Assembly: GCA_937127435.1 (NCBI GenBank)
Contig: CAKZLZ010000076.1
Location: forward strand, 1 to 41,678
Length of the DNA: 41,678 bases
DNA from: an uncultured Verrucomicrobiota bacterium
Lineage (GTDB): Bacteria > Verrucomicrobiota > Kiritimatiellia > SS1-B-03-39 > UBA6053
Direction: 5' to 3'
Shown: in pieces, positions 25,776 through 33,924 of the stretch
How the letters are laid out: every line of letters starts with the position of its first letter
How positions within the stretch are numbered: position 1 is the first letter of the stretch
Notes under the pieces: model-generated
Database searches by the model: none
Seen by the model: the letters and a program-made list of their open reading frames with translations, nothing else
Told to the model about the DNA's origin: nothing
Position numbers and translations under genes: made by a program

Positions 25776-27881
25776 TTAGTACAGCCATTCCCAGGTGAGA
25801 CCGAACTGGGCGGGATCGCCTTTGGTGGTCCAGAGTTTGTTGGGGTAGTCCGGGGGTTCGTTGCCGAAATAATATCCGCGGGTATCGTAGTCGGTATCAA
25901 AGATATTCCGTCCCCAAAGACTGAGGGTCCACTTTTCGGTCCGGTAGGCGAGGGTCAGGTTTACCAATTCATAAGGATTGGATGTGATATTGTGGCTGTC
26001 GGAGAAGTAGTAGGAATCCACCCCTTCAATCGCAATCTGGGTAAACCATTTTTCTGTCCAGTTCATGCGCAGACCCGTGCGGTAGGTGTAGTTCGGGGCG
26101 TAGGGTTGTTCGCGTCCTTCCACATTCAGATTGCCACCCGCATCTTCGAAGTCGGAATATTCGGTTTCCAATAAACCCAGACTCGCGAAGAGTTCGAGCT
26201 GTTCGGTGAGGGGAGCCTGCAGTTCGATTTCTGCACCGTAGTTGCTGCCTTCGGCCGCATTGTCGGTGTAGTAGGTGAAACTGGTGGGGTCTGCAGGGTT
26301 GGGCTGAATTGAGGTGCCGATCTGCAGATCGCGACGCCACATGTAGAAAAAGGTCAGGCTCAAATATCCGCGCCCTTCGTCCCAGTTCTGACGCAATCCG
26401 GTTTCCAGATTCCAGAGCGTTTCCGGATCATAAATCCGTTGGTCCGCACTCAGGTTGGGATTGGAGTTCACGCCGCCGCCTTTAAATCCCCGACTGGCTC
26501 CAATGAAAACCCGGCGGTCCTGATCCAATTCCGCTTCCAAAGCAATACGTCCACCGTACATCCAGTCGGAGGTATCATCGGAAACCCCTTCAGAGTCACT
26601 GTAATCGCTGGAGCGGTTTTCAATGCGCAGGGAGGTGACCAGATCCAGATTCTGATCGATGGCGGTGGTGAGCTGTCCGTAGCCTCCAAGGGTCAGCGCT
26701 TCGTAATCACTGTTCAGGCTGCTGAAGCCGACGTACTCATCTTTTTCCTCAAGCCAATTTACCACCAGGCCAGTACTCCAATCGCTTTTGCCTCCCCAAA
26801 GCCCGTCACCCTTTTTGTTTTGGAAACGGAATTCCTGACCGAATTGGTCACGGTCGCGATCCAGTTGCTCGGTAAAGGAATAACGGTATCCCTCCACCGC
26901 CGGATTAAAATAATAGGGGGCGGCGGCCCAAAAATCATCATTTCCCCAGTCGGCATCATATCCGTATCCACTGCTGGCCATACTGCCGGAGGTGATGCTG
27001 ATCAGATCAAAGCTCTGAAAGTTCTCATAGGTAGAGTGTAATGAAGCGCCCAGCAAAGACAGCGTATCTTCGCCCGGTTCATCGGTGTAGGTGGTGTATC
27101 CGTCACCGGTGGTGGCAAAGGTGTCGTAGCCGTTGCGCTGGTCACTGCCCATCAAGGTGAATTGATGACTTTGGCTGGTCATGGGGGTGTACAATAATTG
27201 AATCCGGCCGAATGCTTCCTGGCGGCGGTTGGTATTGTCTTCATCCAGATAAACATTTTCTCTGAAACCGTTTTGACGGCTCATAAAGAAACTTGCCCGG
27301 TAGAAAAGTTCATCATTCATGAGGCTCCACGGACCGCCGGTGGCGAAACCGGCCTCGAACAGATCATCGGTGCCCACACTGAATTGAAAGCGGTTTTCGG
27401 GTATGGAGGAGGGGGGCGCACTGTTGATGATCATTGCTCCTGCCAAGGCGCGGCTTCCGTAAAGGGTGGCTTGCGGGCCGCGAAGCACGTCGACGGACTG
27501 GATATCAAACAAACTTACCGCTCCGGCCAGACCGGAAAGGTCGATGTCATCCATGAAAACCCCTACCGAGAAGTTGGGGGGACCTTCACCCGCAAACTGA
27601 CTGCGTTCCCCCACGCCGCGCAATTGCAGGTAGCGGGGACGTGAAGTTGCGCCCGCATAGGTTAAGTTGGGAACCATACCCAAAGTGTCCTGTAAGTGAT
27701 GGGCCTGCGCGTCTTCGAAGTCTTCCACGGACAATCGGGTGTTGCTGGTACTGAAGGTGGGGAGACTGCTGTCGGTGGGATCGCTGGAAACCACCAGGGG
27801 CGCCAATTCTGTGGGTTCAGTATTCTGTGCCTGCGAGAGCAGAGGGAGAAACAGGGCCAAAGCTAAGATTCTTTTATTCAT
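25776..27881 (-). CDS. TonB-dependent outer-membrane receptor, probably for a thiamine compound
   Basis: The 701-aa protein has a signal peptide (MNKRILALALFLPLLSQAQ). The plug domain follows (about 40-160: VVSSDP, LQDTLGMVPNLTYAGATSRPRYLQLRGVG, VDVLRGPQATLYGSRALAGAMIINS), then a 22-stranded-type beta-barrel with aromatic ends, finishing with FGLTWEWLY and a terminal aromatic. It imports a ligand across the outer membrane using TonB. A TPP riboswitch lies 64 bases upstream on the same strand, so the receptor should be off when thiamine pyrophosphate is plentiful. This makes thiamine, a precursor or a related compound the likely cargo. No SusD partner is present. No good Shine-Dalgarno is seen before the ATG. 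Confidence 0.93.
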   Translation of the reverse strand: MNKRILALALFLPLLSQAQNTEPTELAPLVVSSDPTDSSLPTFSTSNTRLSVEDFEDAQAHHLQDTLGMVPNLTYAGATSRPRYLQLRGVGERSQFAGEGPPNFSVGVFMDDIDLSGLAGAVSLFDIQSVDVLRGPQATLYGSRALAGAMIINSAPPSSIPENRFQFSVGTDDLFEAGFATGGPWSLMNDELFYRASFFMSRQNGFRENVYLDEDNTNRRQEAFGRIQLLYTPMTSQSHQFTLMGSDQRNGYDTFATTGDGYTTYTDEPGEDTLSLLGASLHSTYENFQSFDLISITSGSMASSGYGYDADWGNDDFWAAAPYYFNPAVEGYRYSFTEQLDRDRDQFGQEFRFQNKKGDGLWGGKSDWSTGLVVNWLEEKDEYVGFSSLNSDYEALTLGGYGQLTTAIDQNLDLVTSLRIENRSSDYSDSEGVSDDTSDWMYGGRIALEAELDQDRRVFIGASRGFKGGGVNSNPNLSADQRIYDPETLWNLETGLRQNWDEGRGYLSLTFFYMWRRDLQIGTSIQPNPADPTSFTYYTDNAAEGSNYGAEIELQAPLTEQLELFASLGLLETEYSDFEDAGGNLNVEGREQPYAPNYTYRTGLRMNWTEKWFTQIAIEGVDSYYFSDSHNITSNPYELVNLTLAYRTEKWTLSLWGRNIFDTDYDTRGYYFGNEPPDYPNKLWTTKGDPAQFGLTWEWLY

Positions 27882-27945
27882 GTCAGATTTTCGTTTTCAG
27901 GTTAGTGCCCGGTACGACGAATAAATGAAAATGCTATTGCTGGCA

Positions 27946-28038
27946 CCCATTCCTACGCCGGTATCATCCGGATCAGGTTCGTGGGTTTAGCAATTTATTG
28001 CAGTCTCAGACCTTCAGACAGGTCACCCCATGGATGGG
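27946..28038 (-). promoter_or_regulatory. TPP (THI-box) riboswitch
   Basis: On the minus strand the element reads GGGGTGACC, then TCTGAGA, then AACCTGATCCGGATGATACC-type and GGCGTAGG elements, which are the conserved core of the thiamine pyrophosphate aptamer. Closing stem P1 is formed by CCCATCC (28038-28032) with GGaATGGG (27953-27946). It sits in the 5' leader of the TonB-dependent receptor. Whether it acts on termination or translation is not clear, as no obvious terminator follows it. Confidence 0.9.
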
Positions 28039-28083
28039 AGTCACCTAATTGTGAGGAGGGGAAGAGTCAAGCGTAACCTGGAT

Positions 28084-28178
28084 ATTCCTGTCCGGGACAG
28101 AGAAGCGTTTAAACGCTTTTCTCAATCCGTTGAGGAAAAGGCTGGCGCCTTTTCCTTTCACAGACAGGAATGTCTGTG
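28084..28178. repeat. Cluster of four extragenic hairpins
   Basis: In order: CTGTCC-g-GGACAG (28088-28100), the 16-bp palindrome AAGCGTTTAAACGCTT (28103-28118), GGAAAAGGC-tggc-GCCTTTTCC (28134-28155) and CACAGACA-ggaa-TGTCTGTG (28159-28178). The outer parts ATTCCTGTC and GACAGGAAT are also complementary. The cluster ends where the methyltransferase gene stops. Confidence 0.85.
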
Positions 28179-28880
28179 TCACCTTACTTTCCAGATACTT
28201 GCCTGTGCGACCGTAAATTGTGCGCGGCGTTCGTGATCTTTGAGCACAAACGGCATTTCTAAGACTTCAATACATTCACACCATCCATCCAGATGTTCGT
28301 GAAGTCCTTCCAGAGTGGGCCATAACCATTTTTCCCGGGGGGTAAAGGCTTCGTCCCAACTGCAGGGCGTGGTGAAAAGTAGAACTGAATCTGGACGGGT
28401 GATTTTTTTGAGTTGGGACAGGCAGGCGGCAGGATCGGGCAACCTGCATAAGAGATTGGCCATGAGCACCGCATCGAATACACCGAGATCCTCTGGAAGA
28501 TTACAGGCGTCTCCGGTTTGAAACTTCGGGGTGCATTTCCGATTGCCGGAAGGAGGGGCGTAGGTCTTTTCCGAAAGTCGGAATTCTCCTGATGTCGCAA
28601 GTTGACTTGCAGTACGAATAAATGATGCGGAAAAATCGATGCCCAGCACCTGGTCAAATACGTTGGCCAACGCAAAGCTGCTGCCTCCCACTGCGCAACC
28701 GAGATCCAGTGCACTACCGAAGTGTTTACTATGTTCAATCAGTTTTGCCGCGCAGCGCTCGGGGTATCCCAACACCCCCGCAGGAAGCGGGTGGTGGGGG
28801 AGATAATCAGCATCCTGACTTCGATAATGGAAGTCAAGATACTGACGGAGCAGGGTTTCGGATTCGTATGAATTAGACAA
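28179..28880 (-). CDS. OvoA C-terminal-type methyltransferase (putative 4-mercaptohistidine N-methyltransferase)
   Basis: The 233-aa SAM-dependent methyltransferase matches the OvoA C-terminal domain family (TIGR04345-like). It has YESETLLRQYLDFHY at the N-terminus, the SAM site DLGCAVGGSSF (about residues 59-69), GIDFSASFIRTASQL, GDACNLP and LMANLLCRLPDP. In OvoA this domain adds the methyl group in ovothiol biosynthesis. The N-terminal sulfoxide synthase half is absent, so the protein is a stand-alone version. I place the start at TTG 28880, which overlaps the upstream gene's stop by 8 bases and has AAGGG 5 bases away (28890-28886). A longer start at 28919 has no such site. The true substrate is unproven. 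Confidence 0.75.
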   Translation of the reverse strand: MSNSYESETLLRQYLDFHYRSQDADYLPHHPLPAGVLGYPERCAAKLIEHSKHFGSALDLGCAVGGSSFALANVFDQVLGIDFSASFIRTASQLATSGEFRLSEKTYAPPSGNRKCTPKFQTGDACNLPEDLGVFDAVLMANLLCRLPDPAACLSQLKKITRPDSVLLFTTPCSWDEAFTPREKWLWPTLEGLHEHLDGWCECIEVLEMPFVLKDHERRAQFTVAQASIWKVR

Positions 28881-30057
28881 AGAGACCCTTGATGTAATCG
28901 GAGGGCTGGTAGTTCTCAATGATAAGTTCCTGACGGTCGCCTTTAAACCAGCGGACTTCGGTTACCCCGATGTCGGTTGTTTTCCTGGGGTGAAACAGGA
29001 TGTCATCGTGGGAGGCGTTTTGCGCTTCGGCAAACATTTCAGGAACCAGATGCCCGCCCAAATGATCACTGCGGCCGGTGGCCACGTGTACGGTTCCCAG
29101 GGTTTTTTCGTCCTGAATGTCGGCCCCGCAGAAGGGGAGGATTTGGGTTCCCAGACCGAGTTCTCCGATTTCACCGGTAACGGGGTCGGAAATTAATTTT
29201 GCCTTATGCGCTTCTACAGTTCCAGGGTTTCCGGAAAGGAATTCCACATCCACGATTCGTCCGCCTTTCACGTGTTGCAGGGCAATGGTGTCCGGATCCT
29301 CTTCATACTGCATGGGGAAAATTCCTTCGGCCCCTTCGGGAACAAAGTATACTTCTCCAGCCGGCAAATTAGCAATGTCAGGATCCCGACCGTGGCAAAG
29401 TCCGTGGCTTTTCTGCGCTTCCTGTCCGTTCAGGATCAAGGTGAGGGTGTATTTTTTACCCGCGATTTCATAATCGATTTCCACCTTGTCGGCTTTGGTT
29501 AATCCCAGCCGCATTTTCTCCGCTTCGGCACTGACGGTGTTGTAGTCTACGGAGAGGCCGCTGTTCACGATGATGTCATTGAGACCATGCATGGTGGATC
29601 CGCGAAATCCGTATTTTTTGGCGTGGGCGGTGAGCGGGGCGGTGGCAGAATAATCGCTGGTGCAGAGAATGAGATCATAGGGTTTGTACACCTGCTCGAT
29701 CATATTGACTTCGTTGCCGTTGATGTCCATTGCGGTTTCAGGCAGTTCCAGGTTGCTTCCCCCGGTGCATGTATAGGCAAAGATTTCTCCGCCGGTGAGG
29801 CCGAGTTTCTCAAGCAGGCCTTGTTCATGAAAAGCCTGATAGAAGACTTCGTAGGCTTTTTTCTGAACGGGATACCCGTCTTCCTTCAAAAAAGCGAAGT
29901 CTTTGAGTTTGGCTGGATCATCCAAATCGATCAGCATGCACATTTTGCATTGGTCGATGGGGTCGAAAACGGTGGAAAGTAATTTGGCGAGATCGAAAGC
30001 GGGGAAGGTCCGTTCGCCTTGAAGGGTCGGGTAGGTGGTGGCGCTGGTATTTGTCAT
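28873..30057 (-). CDS. M29-aminopeptidase-like metalloprotein, function unknown
   Basis: The 394-aa protein has a C-terminal half with the metal-site spacing of the M29 family. The candidate ligands are Glu235 (NLPAGEVY), Glu299 (TGEIGELGLG), His324 (GTVHVATG), His350 and Asp352 (NASHDDILF). The spacing matches aminopeptidase T within a few residues. The Tyr expected seven residues after the first His is not there (Asp331). The fold is also used by NicX ring-opening dioxygenases, so peptidase activity cannot be assumed. An N-terminal C37-K-M-C40 could bind metal. There is no signal peptide, so it is cytoplasmic. It overlaps the downstream methyltransferase by 8 bases. Confidence 0.7.
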   Translation of the reverse strand: MTNTSATTYPTLQGERTFPAFDLAKLLSTVFDPIDQCKMCMLIDLDDPAKLKDFAFLKEDGYPVQKKAYEVFYQAFHEQGLLEKLGLTGGEIFAYTCTGGSNLELPETAMDINGNEVNMIEQVYKPYDLILCTSDYSATAPLTAHAKKYGFRGSTMHGLNDIIVNSGLSVDYNTVSAEAEKMRLGLTKADKVEIDYEIAGKKYTLTLILNGQEAQKSHGLCHGRDPDIANLPAGEVYFVPEGAEGIFPMQYEEDPDTIALQHVKGGRIVDVEFLSGNPGTVEAHKAKLISDPVTGEIGELGLGTQILPFCGADIQDEKTLGTVHVATGRSDHLGGHLVPEMFAEAQNASHDDILFHPRKTTDIGVTEVRWFKGDRQELIIENYQPSDYIKGLFV

Positions 30058-30149
30058 AAGATTTTGGGATTTGAAAAAATATAATTGAATAAATGGATCG
30101 TTAGCATCACCTGAACCTTACAGGCGTGCAAGGGAAAATACGTTTGTTT

Positions 30150-30178
30150 TTGATTTCATACCGGGTTGTGCATACAAT
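30150..30178 (+). promoter_or_regulatory. Sigma70-like promoter placing +1 at or near the ATG
   Basis: TTGATT (30150-30155), a 17-bp spacer and TACAAT (30173-30178), then 6 nt to the ATG of psuG. It shares the layout of the two PEP-CTERM promoters at 4020 and 17511. No Shine-Dalgarno precedes psuG, so the message is probably leaderless. Confidence 0.55.
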
Positions 30179-30184
30179 TTAACC

Positions 30185-31045
30185 ATGAATCCAAAAGTTG
30201 CACTTGAAAGTACCGTTATCACCCATGGTTTGCCTCAACCGGTGAATTTGGAGATTGCCCGGGAAATGCAGGAGGCGGTTCGAGCGGGTGGGGCTGAGCC
30301 TTTGATGATGGCTGTTTTGGCCGGGGAAACTCAGGTAGGTCTGTCTGATACACAACTTGAAGATTTGGCTGCGCGTGCGGAAGTTCGGAAATGCAGTTTG
30401 CGGGATTTACCGATAATTCGGCAAACGGGGGAGTATGGAGGCACCACCGTTTCTGCAACTTTGTTTTTGGCGCTACGGGCAGGGATTCCGGTGTTTGCGA
30501 CCGGGGGCATTGGCGGGGTGCATCGCGGCGATGCGATGGATATTTCTGCCGATTTGCCTGCGTTGGCTCAGCTGCCGGGAACCGTGGTTTGCGCCGGTGC
30601 GAAATCCATTTTAGATCTGCCCCGCACCCGGGAGCGTCTGGAAACGGACGGGGTGACCGTGTTGGGCTGGCAGTGTGATGAATTTCCGGCCTTTTATTCA
30701 CGGGAAAGCGGAATGGCAGTGGATCAGCGGGTGGAATCGGCGGCGGAAGTGGCTTCGATGATGCGGGAGCGCGACCGTTTGGGGCTTAAGCAGAGCATTT
30801 TGGTGACGGTACCCTGTCCTCAATCCGCCGCAGTACCCTGGGCAGAGATGGAGGACGCGATTGCAGATGCGGAGACGGCCGCCATCGCGCAGGGGATCAT
30901 GGGAAAAGAGCTCACCCCCTTCCTTTTAAACCGGTTGGCGGAAGCGACTCAGGGACGCAGTTTGGCCGCGAATCGGGCTCTGCTTAGCAACAATGCCCGG
31001 GTGGCCGCCCAAATCGCGACTGCTTTTTTTGAAATTGAAGCGTAA
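30185..31045 (+). CDS. psuG: Pseudouridine-5'-phosphate glycosidase
   Basis: This enzyme splits pseudouridine 5'-phosphate into uracil and ribose 5-phosphate, recycling the modified base from RNA turnover. The 286-aa protein has the family blocks ALESTVITHGLPQPVN (Glu8), TGGIGGVHRGDAMDISADL, VVCAGAKSILD (Lys140, probable Schiff-base lysine), DEFPAFYSRESG and the end NNARVAAQIA. Length is normal. PsuK, the kinase that usually supplies the substrate, is not next door. The next gene in the same direction is dsbD, 31 bases after the stop, so cotranscription is likely. Confidence 0.93.
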   Translation: MNPKVALESTVITHGLPQPVNLEIAREMQEAVRAGGAEPLMMAVLAGETQVGLSDTQLEDLAARAEVRKCSLRDLPIIRQTGEYGGTTVSATLFLALRAGIPVFATGGIGGVHRGDAMDISADLPALAQLPGTVVCAGAKSILDLPRTRERLETDGVTVLGWQCDEFPAFYSRESGMAVDQRVESAAEVASMMRERDRLGLKQSILVTVPCPQSAAVPWAEMEDAIADAETAAIAQGIMGKELTPFLLNRLAEATQGRSLAANRALLSNNARVAAQIATAFFEIEA

Positions 31046-31076
31046 TGTTTTCCCGTTTGTTCCGTCTGAGTTGTAT

Positions 31077-33224
31077 ATGAAAAAATCTATTTTGTTGATC
31101 CTTTCCATGTGGAGCCTTGCTTTCGGGCAGAATTTCGGCTCTTCCCTCCCGAGTTTTATCGCGGAAGTCGAAACCAATACCCAGGTCCGCCTCATTGCTG
31201 GCACTGAAAATTTTGTGCCGGGCGAAACCCTGATGTTGGGGTTGGTCATGGAGATGAACGATCATTGGCATACCTACTGGAGCAATCCCGGCGATGCGGG
31301 GATGCCCACCATGATTACGCTTGATCTGCCCCCCGGCTTTAGCCAGGGAGAAATCCTGTGGCCTGCTCCCGACCGTTTCGTGGTGGAGGGACTGGTGAGT
31401 TTGGGGTATGAAGATAAAGTTATTTTACGGGTTTTTGTGGAAACCCCGGCGGATTACCCGCTGGGTAAGAGCTTGGAAATTAAAGGGGAGGCCACCTGGT
31501 TGGAATGTAAAGAAGCCTGTCTGCCCGGAAGTTCTGATATCTCGTTAACTATTTTGGCTGCCGAAGATGCCGGTGAAGATAATCCCGAAATCCTGGAAAA
31601 CATCGATGCCCTCTATCGTGAAACGGATTGGGTGGGGACTTATGAAGAAACCGGTGATCAGGTTAAACTGCTCGTAGATGCGCCTGAATCGGATGGACCT
31701 TTTACGCATTTCTTTCCTTTTATAGAAGGCGCATGGTTGCTTGAGCCGGAACCGGTTATTGAAAGGACCGGGGAAGGCGTACAAATTCAACTCACCCGTA
31801 ACCCCGCCGCAATTGATCCGGAAGCTTTGCCGGAAGGCTTGCTGGTGAATGAAAAGGGCATGGGTTTCACCATCGGTTCTTATAAAACCGCATCCAACGG
31901 AGCGGAAACGCTGCCTGTAACGGAACCCCAAACCGTTCCGACGCGTCGTTTTCTTCCTGTATTGCTGATGGCCTTTTTTGGCGGGGTGATTTTGAATTTA
32001 CTCCCTTGTGTGTTCCCGGTTTTGGGACTGAAAGTTTCAGGCTTTTTGGAGCAGGCGCATGGAGATCCCAAACAGGCCAAAATACATTCGATGGTGTTCT
32101 CCTTGGGCATTTTGGTTTCCCTCTGGATTTTGGCCGCGATCGTCAGTTCATTGAATTTGGCATGGGGAGGTCAATTGGGAGATCCTACCACGGTTACGGT
32201 ACTTATTTTATTGTTGAGCCTTTTCACCCTCAATTTATTCGGCGTGTTTGAGATCGGCTATTTCTTCACCCGCCTGGGAGGCGGCGCCACCCAGAAAAAA
32301 GGATATGCTGGCTCCTTTTTCAGCGGTGCACTGGTGACGGTGATTGCGACCCCCTGTACGGCTCCTTTCATGGGCGGTGCGATCAGTTGGGCGCTTACCC
32401 AACCCGCTATTTATGCGTTTGTCGTGTTCACCGCTTTGGGACTGGGTATTTCCGCTCCGTATGTAGTCTTGTCCTTCTCCCCAAAATTAATGGAGAAAAT
32501 GCCCCGGCCGGGTGCATGGATGGAAACCTTTAAGCAAGGTTCCGCATTTTTCATGCTGGCCTTTGTCTGGGTGTTGTTCTGGGTGTTGAGTGGGCTGGTG
32601 CCGGTGGAAGTGCTGAACCGGGTGTTGGGCGCAGTGTGCCTGATGACCCTCGCCGCCTGGATTTTAGGAAAATGGGGCGCGATTCACCGCTCGAAAAAGA
32701 GCAAGCGGATTGGCAAGTCCGTAGGACTGATTCTCATTGTCGTGGCCTTCCTTATAAGTTTTTCTTATACCCCCCCGATTGAGGACCTGAATCCTGAACT
32801 TCAGGCCCGAATCGATACCGGAGATCCGATTTTGTACCATGAATTGGAACCTGAACTCGTTGAGACCCTGGAAGCGGAAGAGGTGCCTGTGCACTGGACC
32901 CCGTTTACGCCGGAAAAATTGGACGCATTGCTGGCCGCGAAACAGCCGGTCTTCATCGACTTCACCGCCAAGTGGTGCCTCACCTGCCAGGCCAATAAAC
33001 GCAGCAGTTTATACAAACCCGAAGTATTAAAGACTTTGCAGGATGCCGGCGTCATCACTTTGGCTGCGGACATGACCAAAGATGATCCCATTCTGAAAAA
33101 AGCCCTGGCATCCTATGGACGTCGTGGCGTTCCAACCTATATTGTCTACAACTCTCAGGGAGAGTGGACACTTTTACCCGAAACTTTGACCCCCGGTCTG
33201 GTGACCGGAGCGATAAATAAATGA
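31077..33224 (+). CDS. dsbD: DsbD-type thiol:disulfide interchange protein
   Basis: The 715-aa membrane protein passes reducing power from cytoplasmic thioredoxin to the periplasm. It has a signal peptide (MKKSILLILSMWSLAFGQ) and an N-terminal periplasmic domain with C144-x-x-x-C148 (WLECKEACLPG). From about residue 292 comes an eight-helix DsbD core with its Cys pair in NLLPCVFP (Cys311) and ATPCTAP (Cys427). The C-terminal thioredoxin domain has the CLTC motif (Cys634-Cys637, AKWCLTCQANK). The start at 31077 is chosen from the signal peptide; an upstream in-frame ATG at 30993 would add a non-signal stretch inside psuG. A redoxin follows with a 21-nt gap. Confidence 0.93.
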   Translation: MKKSILLILSMWSLAFGQNFGSSLPSFIAEVETNTQVRLIAGTENFVPGETLMLGLVMEMNDHWHTYWSNPGDAGMPTMITLDLPPGFSQGEILWPAPDRFVVEGLVSLGYEDKVILRVFVETPADYPLGKSLEIKGEATWLECKEACLPGSSDISLTILAAEDAGEDNPEILENIDALYRETDWVGTYEETGDQVKLLVDAPESDGPFTHFFPFIEGAWLLEPEPVIERTGEGVQIQLTRNPAAIDPEALPEGLLVNEKGMGFTIGSYKTASNGAETLPVTEPQTVPTRRFLPVLLMAFFGGVILNLLPCVFPVLGLKVSGFLEQAHGDPKQAKIHSMVFSLGILVSLWILAAIVSSLNLAWGGQLGDPTTVTVLILLLSLFTLNLFGVFEIGYFFTRLGGGATQKKGYAGSFFSGALVTVIATPCTAPFMGGAISWALTQPAIYAFVVFTALGLGISAPYVVLSFSPKLMEKMPRPGAWMETFKQGSAFFMLAFVWVLFWVLSGLVPVEVLNRVLGAVCLMTLAAWILGKWGAIHRSKKSKRIGKSVGLILIVVAFLISFSYTPPIEDLNPELQARIDTGDPILYHELEPELVETLEAEEVPVHWTPFTPEKLDALLAAKQPVFIDFTAKWCLTCQANKRSSLYKPEVLKTLQDAGVITLAADMTKDDPILKKALASYGRRGVPTYIVYNSQGEWTLLPETLTPGLVTGAINK

Positions 33225-33244
33225 CATTAACCCCAGGAAACACC

Positions 33245-33829
33245 ATGAAAAAATTCTGTCTGATTGCCATCTCACTCTTCACTTACCTCGGAATGGCCCA
33301 AGCCGCCGAAGCTCCGGCCTTTACCCTCACCGACACCAACGGAAATGAACACTCCCTGTCCGATTTCGAAGGCAAAGTGGTCGTGCTCGAATGGTTTAAC
33401 CACGGCTGTCCCTTTGTAAAAAAATATTACAGCAAAGGAAATATGCAGGCCCTGCAAAAAACCTATACCGACAAAGGCGTGGTCTGGTTGGCCATTGTTT
33501 CTTCTGCCGAAGGAAAACAGGGTTACGATTCTGCGGAAGGTCACAACAAGACCGCCAAAGAAAAGGGCACCAACGCCACCGCGATTTTGATTGATGCGGA
33601 CGGTACCGTCGGCAAAGCCTACGGAGCCAAAACCACCCCGCATATGTACGTAATCGATGCTGAAGGGCAGTTGGTATACCAGGGAGCCATTGATGACAAG
33701 CGCTCCACCAATACTGCTGACATCGCCACTTCCAAAAACTACGTTTCCGCCGCCCTGGATTCCGTATTGGCCGGCGAAGCGGTGGAAGTCACCAAATCCA
33801 CCCCTTATGGCTGCGGTGTGAAGTACTAA
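33245..33829 (+). CDS. Periplasmic redoxin (AhpC/TSA-like) with one active-site Cys
   Basis: The 194-aa protein has a signal peptide (MKKFCLIAISLFTYLGMAQA). The redoxin fold reads FTLTDTNGNEHSLSDFEGKVVVLEW, with the active site FNHGCPFVKKYY (Cys55) and the later TTPHMYVIDAEGQLVYQGAID. Instead of a CxxC thioredoxin motif it has a single Cys followed by Pro-Phe-Val. This is the arrangement of a peroxiredoxin-like protein, but the cis-Pro block (TTPHMY) is of thioredoxin style. AGGAAA precedes the ATG. It lies right after dsbD, which probably keeps it reduced. A C-terminal Cys (YGCGVKY) may act as the resolving residue. Confidence 0.82.
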   Translation: MKKFCLIAISLFTYLGMAQAAEAPAFTLTDTNGNEHSLSDFEGKVVVLEWFNHGCPFVKKYYSKGNMQALQKTYTDKGVVWLAIVSSAEGKQGYDSAEGHNKTAKEKGTNATAILIDADGTVGKAYGAKTTPHMYVIDAEGQLVYQGAIDDKRSTNTADIATSKNYVSAALDSVLAGEAVEVTKSTPYGCGVKY

Positions 33830-33853
33830 TCACATCTCAACTTATAACCATGG

Positions 33854-33879
33854 CGCCGAATCTCCGGATTCGGCGTTTT
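33854..33879 (+). terminator. Intrinsic terminator after the redoxin gene
   Basis: CGCCGAATC (33854-33862), loop TCCG, GATTCGGCG (33867-33875), then TTTT and a broken T-run. It is 25 bases past the stop and should end the psuG-dsbD-redoxin unit. Confidence 0.85.
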
Positions 33880-33924
33880 CGTTTTCTCTTTGCCACAATG
33901 GGTGGAAATGCGTAAGAGGGGCTT

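Noticed and set aside
26439..27041. 200-codon plus-strand frame inside the TonB-dependent receptor
   Set aside because: It has no start signal or family match, and the receptor on the other strand is certain.
28873..30057. M29-like protein as a certain aminopeptidase
   Set aside because: The Tyr expected seven residues after His324 is missing, and the same fold includes ring-opening dioxygenases, so activity is left open.
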